Of a DNA stretch of 64,000 nt, positions 1-11,400 are shown one piece after another. The stretch is from the NCBI GenBank assembly GCA_904066235.2, contig CAJFCV020000005.1, positions 1,798,001 to 1,862,000 of the forward strand. The letters are read 5' to 3'. Both the position numbers and the translations under genes were made by a program. The stretch is from Bursaphelenchus xylophilus (Eukaryota; Nematoda; Chromadorea; Rhabditida; Aphelenchoididae). The notes below the pieces were generated by a model. The model searched no databases and was not told the DNA's origin. It worked only from the letters and a program-made list of their open reading frames with translations. Every line of letters starts with the position of its first letter. The first letter of the stretch is position 1.

Positions 1-128
1 AAATTTTTTAAGAAAGATTTGAGCTTTTTTGGCTACCCTTTTGCAAAAAATAAAAAAAAATAATACAGAGTTTTTAAATTGAACATAGACGAAATTAAAA
101 AAAAATTGAAATTTTCAAACTGAAAGAA

Positions 129-561
129 GTACTCCAAGTGCGACGCTCAGATTTCGATGAAACTTGGCGCAAATTTAGAATAATTTTTTCTAAGATATAT
201 GCGAGAATTTTAGCTCGCGCTTTGCAGAAACAACCGAGATTTTTAGATGGAAAATCGGCCAAAATTTAGGACTTTTTGCCGAATTTCGACACGAAAATTT
301 TCATCCCTATTTCAACCGTAACGGATAATGTTTCTACAAAAAATCAAATTTTTCCGCGCGAAACTGCCAAAGTTATGGCCAATAAGGTGTTTTCTCTCTG
401 ACCGCTCTCCACGTTTAGCGTGCTCTCTCGGCGTCAAAAATCGTTCGATATCTCGGCGGCGCCCGCAAAGCGCGAGCTAAAACTTTCAGGAATTGATATT
501 TAGTCCATGCCCGACGTGTGTGCAAAATTTAAAGGAAATCTGAGCGTCGCACTTGGAGTAC
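129..561. mobile_element. 433 bp MITE, family C (GTACTCCAAGTGCGACG termini)
   Basis: The element starts GTACTCCAAGTGCGACGC and ends with the inverted complement, with inverted homology continuing inward. Near-full copies lie at 10826-11259 and 54694-55125, and shorter derivatives occur throughout the window. No transposase frame is visible, so it is non-autonomous. The family name is mine. Confidence 0.8.
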
Positions 562-889
562 TTCCCCTGTGAAAAAATTGGCATTCTGTTTTAAATGTGG
601 AGCAAAATTTTCTTTTTTCTTTTTTTACAAACAGTCAAGTTTTTCACCGCGAAATTCGCAAAGATATAGCCAGAAACCAATTTTTCTCTGCTCACCCTCC
701 TCATTCTCCGTACTCTCTCGTCTGCAAAGACCGTTGAATCCTTCCGGCTGCGATTTTCAACGGCCAGAAATCTTGCTGCAACAAGTCCACATCATTTTCC
801 AGACACCCCAATAATAATAATACTACGCAAGTATTCCGCAAATTATGACGATTATATATTTTTGCGCACGGTGGTTTTGTTTCTTGCAG

Positions 890-1257
890 ACACAACAAAG
901 AAAGACGAATAATGGAGGAAGTGTCTTTTCCCGGAATTAATGCATATTCGACATGTTTATATAATTATGTAAAGGCCACCAATAACACAAATGTATGGTT
1001 TTTCGAGGGAACGACGCGTGGAAATGACAGATTTTTGAGAACTGATAACAAAGTTTGGAAGTGAAATTTGTCATCAAAATTTGTTTTGACGAAAAAGAGC
1101 AAATTTTTCAAAAATTTTGTAGAAAAAACAAAGTCATGTACCTCAGGACATTAATACGTGCAATTTTGCAACAACAAACAAATAAAAATTTTTTGCCATT
1201 GAGACCTATTTTCAGAGTTTGGAGGAGGACTATGATTCATTGAATAGTTTAATCTAG
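890..1257 (+). CDS. 3' end of an unrecognised gene (two exons)
   Basis: Two exons splice in phase: 890-1052 (acceptor TTCTTGCAG, phase 1 in, phase 0 out) and 1216-1257 (acceptor TTTTCAG), ending in TAG. The 67 readable residues include a stretch with two cysteine/aromatic patches (STCLYNYV, NVWFFEG) and an acidic tail (SLEEDYDSLNSLI). The donor after 1052 (AAA|GTTTGG) is weak; a GTGAAA donor seven bases on would not keep the frame. I do not recognise the family. The 5' part lies outside the window or in exons I could not see. It could also be the remains of an older gene, but both exons stay open and differ from the surrounding AT-rich repeats. Confidence 0.3.
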
Positions 1258-1288
1258 TCATACGTGATTTGTAGGTTCAATAAATTTT

Positions 1289-1960
1289 TGAATTTTCATT
1301 TTCCAGCCAAATTAAAAATTCTTTGGCATTGTGTTTCAGTCCACTTTTTTGGTAAAAAATGGCAAAAAATCCACGCGCAAACTTACACAAACGTATTTTA
1401 AAAACCATTTGATACTTTTCATCCAGTATTATTATTTGAATTCTCATTTTCCCGCCAAATAAAAAATTCTTTGGCATTGTGTTTCAGTTCACTTTTTTGG
1501 CAAAAAATCGCAAAAAATCTATGTCTCACTAAGATTCGCGTATTTTAAAAACCATTAAATACCTTTGATCTAGCAGTTTTATTTGAATTTTCATTTTCCC
1601 GCCAAATTAAAAATTCTTTGGCATTGTGTTTCAGTTCACTTTTTTGGCAAAAAATCGCAAAAAATCTATGTCTCACTAAGATTCGCGTATTTTAAAAACC
1701 ATTAAATACCTTTGATCTAGCAGTTTTATTTGAATTTTCATTTTCCCGCCAAATTAAAAATTCTTTGGCATTGTGTTTCAGTTCACTTTTTTGGCAAAAA
1801 ATCGCAAAAAATCCACGCGCAAACTTACACAAACATATTTTTAAAACCATTTGATACTTTTCATCCAGTATTTTTATTTCAATGCCCATTTTCCCGCCAA
1901 ATTTTTGACTTTCTTGGCATTGTGTTTCAGTCCACTTTTTTGGCAAATTTTGCACATATC
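1289..1960. repeat. Tandem repeat, about 147 bp period, 4-5 copies
   Basis: The phrase around TTCATTTTCCCGCCAAATT recurs at 1289, 1438, 1585, 1732 and 1880, giving spacings of 149, 147, 147 and 148 bp. Each unit contains TCTTTGGCATTGTGTTTCAG followed by a TTTTTTGGCAAAAAAT stretch. The third and second units are almost identical; the last is diverged. It keeps short frames open on both strands, which I treat as repeat-derived. Confidence 0.85.
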
Positions 1961-2440
1961 TTTTGTCAAGGCCACATATCATTTGCTGAAAATTTCACCT
2001 CGTGTTTTCCAGGCGCAGCCCAGATATTCAGCGATCTTTACGAGAGAGTATGGAAAATGCGGAGAGTAGTCAGAGGAAAATTGTTTTTTAGCCGTATCTT
2101 TGCGAATCTCGCTGGGAAAAAATTGATTTTTTGTAGAATTGTTACAATTTGCATTAGAAACAGATCGCCAATTTTTTATTTTGAAAACCGCAAAAAAAAA
2201 TTCGAATTTTTGCCAATTTTTTGCTAAAAATCTCAAATTTTTTTTTCGAAACCCTGGGCTGAAAATCTGGTAGTTGTTTTAGAATGCCATAGTCGAAATT
2301 TGTTTCAAATTTCTTCAAATTTAGAGCTTTAATTTTTGAAAAATTCACCAAAATATTCTCCATGACATCAGGGTCATTTTCATCTTCCCTAAGCTACCGT
2401 AATCCCCTCCCCATCCCATAAAAAGTAATAGTCACGAAAA
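1955..2440 (+). repeat. Dispersed ~490 bp repeat, copy 1 (family K)
   Basis: This stretch is closely repeated at 3585-4085, ending in both cases with a CATGACATCA-GGTCATTTTCA block, a TACCGTAAT block and GTAA(T/C)AGTC(A/G)CGAAAAGTAAAAA. Its first half shares the internal part of family C. Both copies keep similar frames open on both strands, but the frames are broken by stops at different places. I see no gene in it. Confidence 0.7.
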
Positions 2441-3584
2441 GTAAAAAAATGAAAGATTATCGAAACATGTTCGGCGATGAAGAATTGGCCAATTTTTTGG
2501 CCAAAAAATGTCAAAAAGTACTGTCAGTTTTACGAGCATCCCACTATTTTTTAATTTATGACCCTCCGAAAATGATATCAATGGAAATGTGAGGGTGGAA
2601 TCGGGAGTTTCCGCGGCCCGACGGAGCTATTATTATCGTGGAACAAAGAAAGACAAAGTTGAAAAAAAAACATTTTTTGAGGGTAAAAGCTTCAAAAATT
2701 TATAAAAATAAAAAAAAAAAATTAAATTTTTGAAAAAAAAATTTTTTGGAAAAATAAAAAATTTTAATTTTTGGTTCTCAATTCAATTAAAAATAAATTT
2801 TTCTAAGAAAACTCCAAGATTTTCCTTTGTATTTTACAAAAAAATCTAGATTTTTCCTTCAAAAATTGGCAAAAATTCAAAATTTTTTTCGAAATTTTCA
2901 AAGCCAAAAAATTACATTCTCTTTCACACATAGAGTATAATATTCCCTCAAAAAATTAATTTTTTCCCCTCTAAAATCACAAAGATACAGCTAAAACAAA
3001 AAAAATTCTCTAACCGGTCTCCTCATTTTCCCTACTCTCTCGTCGGAAAAGACCGTTGAATATCTCGACTGCGCTTGCAAACTAAGGGCTAAAATTTTCA
3101 GCAATTGATATGTAGCTCTAACAAAACATATGTTGAAAGTTTGAAGAAAATTTAAGCATTGTGCCTCGAGGAATTTAAAAAATTAAAAATTTGGAATTTG
3201 ATTTTTTTGATAAAAAATTAAGCCGTTTATTACTAAATTTTATTTACTAAATTGCGCGTAAAATACTTGAAGGTTCACGTGACAGGTAACCGATTATCAC
3301 TTTATTCGAATAAAGGGATCTTTCCGTTTTTTTCACACACAAACCCTCCTGGGAAAGATCCCATCAAGCGTGCAAGATTATGTACTATAATGTCTTTCGA
3401 AAAAAATATAAAAATTGTTCGCACTTATAAAAAGTGTATATGGTAAACATAAATAGTGTTACAGTAGAATAAAGTGTTGCCCAGCGATTTTTATCACTTT
3501 TAAAAAGCAGTAAATAAAAAAAATCTAAAAAAAATTTATTTTTAAAAATCGTTTATTGCCCGAGGCAAAATGATCAGGCATCCC
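2441..3584. other. Intergenic, AT-rich; no supported gene
   Basis: A 47-codon open frame at 2449-2592 ends at a GTGAGG that could be a donor, but no in-phase partner exon was found. Around 2990-3180 there is another degenerate family C internal segment. The rest is poly-A/T-rich DNA. Confidence 0.4.
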
Positions 3585-4085
3585 TCAAATTTTGCCCATA
3601 TATCCTATTTAGGCCACATATCAATTCCTGAAAATTTTAGCTCGAAATTTGCAAGGGCAGCCGAGATATTCAACAATCTTTACGAGAGAGTGCACAAAAT
3701 GAAGAGAGCGGTCAGAGAAAAAAACGTTTTTTGCCCATATCTTTGGCAATGTCGCTGGGAAAAAATTGATTTCTTGTAGAAATATTTAACTATGTAATTG
3801 AAACAGAATGCCAATTTTTGATTTTGAAAATCGCAAAAAAATTTTTGAATTTTCCCGATTTTTCGACCTAAAAATCTCAAATTTTTTTTTCGAAAATACG
3901 GCCTTAAAATCTGGTAGTTGTTTTAAAATGCCATAGCCAAAATTTGTTTCAAATTTTATCAGATTTAGAGCTTTGGTTTTTGAGAAATTCACCAAAACAT
4001 TCTCCATGACATCACGGTCATTTTCAACTTTTTACAAGCTACCGTAATACCCCATCTCATAAAAAGTAACAGTCGCGAAAAGTAA
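3585..4085 (+). repeat. Dispersed ~490 bp repeat, copy 2 (family K)
   Basis: Second copy of the segment at 1955-2440, in the same orientation, with scattered substitutions and small indels. Confidence 0.7.
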
Positions 4086-5408
4086 AAAGGGCCTCTGTAC
4101 TTTGTCAACATTCCTTGGGGGAAAGAAGTCTTCATCATTTCACGGTGATGGTACCGTAAACAATTTTTTTTGACACATTGTTTATGGCCATCTTCTCATA
4201 AGGGCAAATAAAATAAGAAAGCTTTCCGAAACGAGATTTTTTTGATTAAAAGAGTCAAAAAAATTGATTTTTTTGCGATTTTTGGTTTTCAAATTTGAGC
4301 CTCTGGCTTACTATAGCTTAAAAAAGCATTTGCACAGTGCAAAAAACAAAAAAAAAATAAAATTTTTTTTTTTCGAAAAAAAATTTTTTTCAATTTTTCC
4401 ACGCTCAAAATCTCTCTGAAAGCATGAAAATCACGTTCCAAAGATGTGAATTCATCTCTTTCGCTCTAAAAATACCGAATTCCCATCCAAAAATAGCCGA
4501 TTCATTGGAGAAATCCCTTTATTGCCCTCCAAAAATAATGTTTGAGCCCTCATTTGGAAATCGCAATTAAAAATAGAGAGTAACCCGGCACTCCGTTTTT
4601 AATACTGCAAAATGTTTCGAGCTGGACTCTACATTATTATAAAGACTGCGGAAAGGGGACCACGCAACGTTTTGGGAGCAAAAAATCTCACGTATGTAGT
4701 GAAAAAATAATAATAAAAGAAGTATGTGTAGGATACATCATAACACTTAAAAAATACTTACAGTATAATATTTATGACGCCAAAAAAACACTTCAAAACT
4801 AGAAATTTTTAATGCAAAACAAAATTTATTTGAATATAAAATACCATGTAGAAAAAACTTTTAAGATTTCCGTAAATTAAATGGTCGTTTTACACTCTAC
4901 ATAAAAGCAAAAAGTCATCAAAAACACGGTGAATCCATAACCTGAAATTTTGCCCGCAAGCTGCGCCCTAGCTTCAAGAACTTTTGTTTTGAGCTGCGCC
5001 CTAGGTTTTGAAACTTTTAAATGTCCAAATTTGACGTGCACTTTGATTTTTTTAGATTTTAAGCCTCTTACGGCAAGCTGCGCCCTGTTTTGCAAGTATC
5101 TTTCTTTTCGAGCTGCGCCCTAGGCTTGGATATTTTTTGAGCTGTGCCCTGGGTTTTGAAATTTTAGATGTCCAAATTTGATGTTCTCTTCGAGTTTTTT
5201 TTTTAATTTTGTATATCTTACGGCAAGCTGCGCCCTGGCTTTCAACGATTTTTCTTTCCCAGCTGCGCCCTAGGTTTGATTTTTTTTCGAGCTGCGCCCT
5301 AATCTAAATTTGTCAAAAATACTCAAATTAAAAAATCTTTTGAATTTTATTAATTTTCAAAAAATTTTTTTTTTCTTTTTCACTGTCATTAATTTATTCC
5401 TCTTCCAG
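4086..5408. repeat. Intergenic/intron DNA with AGCTGCGCCCT motif cluster
   Basis: From about 4965 to 5305 the motif (A/G)AGCTGCGCCCT recurs at least seven times, each followed by a T-rich spacer, in pairs about 30-80 bp apart. A related motif (GGCTGCGCCC) recurs at about 32885-33320. At 4612 a short frame ends at a CAC|GTATGT donor-like site; it might be an upstream ion-channel exon but has no confirmed partner. Confidence 0.6.
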
Positions 5409-8400
5409 GTTGGGAAATTGTTGGCTCCTGGCAGTCCCAGTGCAACTATGGCCCGAACGGCTGCGAAAAATTGTATCCGGACGGACCGGTCTACACCATG
5501 TACCAACTGGACAACTACTGGTCGCTTCTCGAGTTCGGAATCACCATCAAACGGCATGCTCCGTACTTTTTTGTCACCGTCACCATGCCTATGGTAAGTT
5601 CAATTTTTTTAAATTTTTTATTTTATTTAATTTTGTTAAAAAGAACAGACAAGGTTAGACTTGAATTTTTAAGGGATACACGGGCTTTCTAGCAGGCTTT
5701 TTTAAGGCTTTTGAGACTCTTTGGTCAAAAATTAGCAAAAAATTGAATTTTTTGATCAAAAATTGGCAAAAAAATAAAATTTTTTTGCGATTTTTGGAAT
5801 AAAAAAGTCGTGGTATATTTCTAATGGTGAGTATAGTATTTCCACAAAAAAATCAATTTTTCCCAGCAAAACTCGCAAAGATATCGGCAAAAAATGCCCT
5901 TTGTCTGGCCGCTCTCCCCATTTCTCGTGCTCTCTCCGAAAAAATATTGCCTCATATCTCGGCTGCCGCTGTAAATTGATGGATGAAATTTTCTAGGATT
6001 AATTTGTAATGTATACAGAACATATATACTAGATTTGAAAAAAAAATTATCGAAAAAAATTTTTTAATTTCTTTTAAAATTTTACATTTTTACATCTAAA
6101 AATGTAATTTTACATCCACCACATCCCCGAAAAAGGATCTATTCGGATTAATCGGATATCAGATGTAGATTTACATCCATTTCCACCTACACTTTTTTTG
6201 AGCCCAAATCCAGTGCAAATCCGGTCGATAATCCGGAGAAATTGGAAACAAAAAATGTAAAATTACATTTTCCTTTGTGACATAAAGAAAGAAAATTTTT
6301 GAGGAAAAAATTTTTTTTATACTGCATCAATTTTTGGATTAAAAATTTTTGGAAAATCAAAAAAAATTTTATTTTGCGACGAGTCAAATCACGAGTGACA
6401 AGACAATAAGATTGTTTGCTAATGACTAATTAGTGGATGAAATTTGAATACCAAGAAGATATGGAAACGTCAAAGGAAAGGGGTGAGGGACGTAATTGGA
6501 TTAATTTTTAATAAGAAATTGTTTGTCAAAATGGATAAACAATTTTGGGAATGGAAATCGTCAATGTTGGCATACTGTAGCATCGATTTAATAGAAAGTT
6601 AAAAAGTTCTACACTATTTTTGTTCAACGAGAAAAAAATGGAAAGAAAAATGATTTGGCAAAAATTCACAAGGGTCCCAAGTCTAGACGTGGCTCGCAAG
6701 GCCTCTGGAGCCGGGTCCAGCGAGTTGGAAACGATCCGAGGCCGGGCCTTTCTTCTCTGGCCTCCAACTGGGCCTCGGCAGGGCCCCAAATCGGCCCTCA
6801 ATGGCTGTGCCGAGCGAACTTAAAGGGGGCCGAGGCCGGTCCGAACTAGACATGGCTCGTCGGCCGGCCCGGGCCGAAAATCTCGGCCCGGCCCGTCGGC
6901 CTGAAGGGTTCCGGCCGGCCCGGCCCGTTTCAAATTTTCCGTCGGCCCGGCCCGTTTTAAATTTGCTTCGGCCCGGCTCGGGCCGGCCCGGGCCATTGAA
7001 ACGAAAGTCTCCCCAAGTCTAACTCCTTACGACCAAATTTTTTTGGTCATAAGGAATACTGTGTTCCATAGCTATCTAAAAACAAAAAGCCCTTTAAAAA
7101 ACCAATTGTGTCTTGACATTTCGTTTATTTTCGTTATCAAACCCAATTTTCGCTTCGAGATTCTGGATTTTAAATATTTCGGGCCGGGCCGAAACGCCGG
7201 CCGGTCGACGGGCCGGAAATGGTCCGGCCGGCCCGGCCGATCTGAAATCGGGCCGACGGGCCGAAATTTCGGCCCGGCCCACGGCCCGGCCCAGGCCGGC
7301 CCGGCCCGGGAGCCATGTCTAGTCCGAACCCTTCGGGCCCATGTCTAGTCCGAACCCAAAGCCTGTCGCAATGCTAAGATTTCCTTTGAATTTTACACAC
7401 ATTTCGGGCACAGACTCCATATCAATTCCTCAAATTTTTATCTCGCGCTTTGCAGGGAGAGCCGAGATATTCAACGATCTCAGCGGTCAAGAGGGCAGGC
7501 GAAAAACGTGGAGGAAAGAGAAACTTTTTGGCCAAATCTTTGCCAGTTTCGCATGGACAAAACTCATTTTTTTGTGGAAACAATGAAAATACAGTAGAAA
7601 TAGCTATGATATTATTTGTCAAGCCAAAAAAAGTATAGCCAACTTTCGGACAAAAAAATCTCGGTTCTCGCATATATCTTCGAAGCCATTAATCTAACGT
7701 AAATTTTTGACAAGTTTTATCAGTCTGTCGGGAAAATAATGAACCTAATATCGTTGCGCCGATCGCGTCGCTGAAGTGAAAAGCAATTTGATTTTGTCGC
7801 GAGACAATTCATTTTCCCAGCGGTGATGTGATTTCCTCTGCGACAGAGTGTTCATTATTTTCCCGACATATTGATATTCAAATCTGCGCGTCGCATTTTT
7901 TCACTTCCTCTTCCATTCCAACTTTTCTTTGAAATCTCTCTAAGCTGATCTTATAATTGATCCATCCGGCTTGTCACCAGTCTCATCCTTCCATTTCCGA
8001 CCGTACCCCCACATCCGTTGAAGCGAATAATCTTTGGCGGATCTTAGAATCGGGTAAATCACCGTCTGCAAGGCGAAAAAATAATCCAGTCAACAACGAT
8101 GAAGCCATAAAAAAGAATTAAAATTACATCATACGAACAAGACGGCCGCGATAATGCCTGAGGGTCTTAAGAACGGTGATGACTAAGGAAGAGAGGGTTA
8201 AGCTCCATAGTAAAGTATAATTAATTGAGTAGGAAATTAGGTGCAAGTTCAGTGAGCAAAAACAGGGAATATGTACTTGAAGGATCGAAGGGTTCGCGTC
8301 CCAAATTTTCGGGTCAATGACAGTTCGGGGGCAACAGAAAACTGATCGATACTGGAGACCAGAGATTGCCACGGTCAAAATTTTGGCTCCAGCTCCGGCT

Positions 8401-11400
8401 CTTAGCTCCCAGAGCCGGAGCCAAGGTCAAACTTGCAGCCCCGGCTCCGGCTCCCAGCTCCCTGCAAAATTTAAAAAGGTCTTCGGCTCCGAACCCCGGC
8501 TCCTATGCAAAATTTTTTTTCGAAAATAAAAGTTATTAGTGGTCAAACAGCCAACGTTTTTGCAGCCAAGTCGTACGCAACACATCCTTCCCAGTATTTT
8601 TCAAGCAAATTGATTTAACAAGATCACGAAATTTTTTACTTTTCTGAACGCTGAGAAGCCTGGCTCCGACTTTGGGCTCAGGAGCCGGAGCCGCACCCAA
8701 AATTTCCGGCTTTGGCTCCCGGCAACCAAGAGCCGGCTCCGGAGCCGTGGCAATCTCTGGTTGTAAAAAGTGCCTGCGAGAACTGGCAAAGCCGCGGGAT
8801 GGTCGGCGAAGACTCGGCGGAGACTTGCAATATGTCCATTTTTACTAATTTTAGCTACATACTACTAACGTTAGTTTTCTTTACTCTGAGTTATTGTAAC
8901 GTATAACAGACCAAAATTTGCGGCAAAAAACAAAGATCCGTGGCTATTGTATAGTTACTATGAAAAATTTCGGACGATTCCGGCCGGGAATTTTAGAATT
9001 TTCCGATTCCGATCCACGAATTTCAAAAGTTAGGTTTCGGTTTACTTCACTTTATGATAGAAAAAATAAAAAAAAATTTTATCTTCTGATCTTCCGGAGT
9101 CCCTCCGCGTACGGCAAGTTATACGATGATACGGATGTTATGATAGAAAATCTTGATCAAAGTCTATTTTTTAATGCCCGGAGGGCCAAATTTGAAATTC
9201 GGCCGGTTTAGGCCGCGATTTTTGGGATTTTTTTCCAAATCGACAGTTTAATAGGCCGAAATTTCTAACGCGATTTTTTTAGGAACCCCCCAAAAAAAAG
9301 TGTCTCGGAGTACTTTAGCTTATTGGATATCTTTTTAGATAGAAAAAATTACCCAAGAATTTGAGTCAAAGTGCCGAGTCATACGATGATACGGATGTCC
9401 CGGTTCTCCTTATATGTTCCAATTTTTAGCCTTTTGTTTCCGCCAAAAAAAGGAAATCCAAATTGCTGGGGGCGAAGAATTGGGCTACGTTTTGTTCTCC
9501 GAATTTTATTTTATTTCTCAAATGCGCTTTTTTGATGATTATCACTGATTTCCCAAAAAAAAACTGTCATGATGACAAAACTTAAAAAATAAAAAAAAGG
9601 AAGTTCAAATTGCTTGGGGCAAAGAATTGGGCCAAGTTTTTGTTCTCAAAATTCTGATTATCACAGAATTTAAAAAATATTTCATGATGACAACGCTTAA
9701 AGAACGATTTTTGTCTTTTTTTAAAATTCAAGCCCTGCGGCAGTGTCTCGAGGATTATCGTTGAAGCCGAAAAAAGCGCTTTTACTGATGTCTGCACAAA
9801 TTTTGAATGTCTTGTTGGGAATTAAAATAGATTTTGGAACTAATCTGCAATTGTGGGCTTCAGATTAGTTCCAAAATTAATTTTACTTCCGCAAAAAACA
9901 CTCAAGATTTGTGCAGACATCAGTACATGTAAGAGCACTTTTTTCGGCTTCAGCGATAATCCTCGAGACATTGCCGCAGGGCTTGAATTTAAAAAAAAAG
10001 ACAAAAATCGTTCTTCAAGTTTTGTCATCATGTGTCACGACTTCGCGTGCGAATTTGCATATTCCCACGGAATGACCGACAAATTGGTATAAAAGGAAGA
10101 GAAATCGACAATTATGATGGTATTATTTTGTGTTTTGTCTTTTCCCGCTTATGCGGTTGGTGTCCAATAAAGTCTACGGTATTTTCTATTTGTCTATTGA
10201 TTTGTCTATGGTCTCTTGTGTTGGTGGAGTCAAGCATTGTGAGTTCATTTGTGAAGTTGTTGCCTAGGGCATAGTTAGTTGTATTGTCGCTTGTTTGAAT
10301 TGTCGTTGTATTGGCTTGAGATCTTAGGTAGAACTAGATTAGGGGCCCTTATTACTTGACCTATATCAAGGTCTTGACACATGACATATTTTTTGAAATT
10401 CTGTGATAATCAGAATTTTGAGGACAAACCTCGGCCCAATTCTTCGCCCCCAGCAATTTGAACTTCCTTTTTTGGCGGAAACAAAAGGCTAAAAATTGGG
10501 AAATATGAAGAGAACCGGGAAATTCGTATCATCGTATAACTCGGCACTTTGACTCAAATTCTTGGGTAATTTTTTCTATCTAAAAAGATATCCAATAAGC
10601 TCAAGTACTCCGAGACGCGCTTTTTTTGGGAGGTTTCCAAAAAATCGCGTTCGAAATTTCGGCCAATTGAACTGTCGATTTGGAAAAAAATCCCAAAAAT
10701 CGCGGCCGAATTTCAAATTTGGCCCTCCGGGCATGAAAAATAGACTATTCATCAAGATTTTTTATCATAAAAAAGAAAGTAAGGTCTAACGTATAGATTT
10801 ATAGCAAAAAATCCTAACAAGGGAAGTACTCCAAGTGCGACGCTCAGATTTTCTTTAAATTTTGCACACACGTCGGGTATGGACTAAATATCAATTCCTG
10901 AAAGGTTTAGCTCGCGCTTTGCGGGCGCCGGCGCGATATAGAACAGTTTTTGCCGCCGAGAGGGCACGCTAAACGTGGAGAGCGGTCAGAGAGAAAAGCG
11001 CTTTTTGGCCATAACTTTGGCAGTTTAGAGCGGAAAAATTCGATTTTTTGTAGAAACATTATCCTTTACGGTAGAAATAGGCATGAAACTTTTCGTGCCA
11101 AAGTTCGGCAAGAAGTCCTATATTTTGGCCGACTTTCGATCTAAAAATCTCGGTTGTTTCTGCAAAGCGCGAGGTAGGATTCTCGCATATATCTTAGAAA
11201 AAAATTATTCAAAATTTGTGCCAAGTTTCATCGAAATCTGAGCGTCGCACTTGGAGTACCCTGTAAAAAAGAAAATTTTTTCTATCAAAAAATACAGTAA
11301 TCCCCAACCTGCCCCTTTATAACAAAAATTTCGAAAAATCGCAGCCGAACTTGCAAACTCCCCCCTCCGGGCATTAATTGAATATCCGCCATGATATGGC

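Noticed and set aside
6526..7348. Several overlapping frames rich in Arg, Pro and Gly
   Set aside because: They are translations of the GGCC-rich foldback element in all frames.
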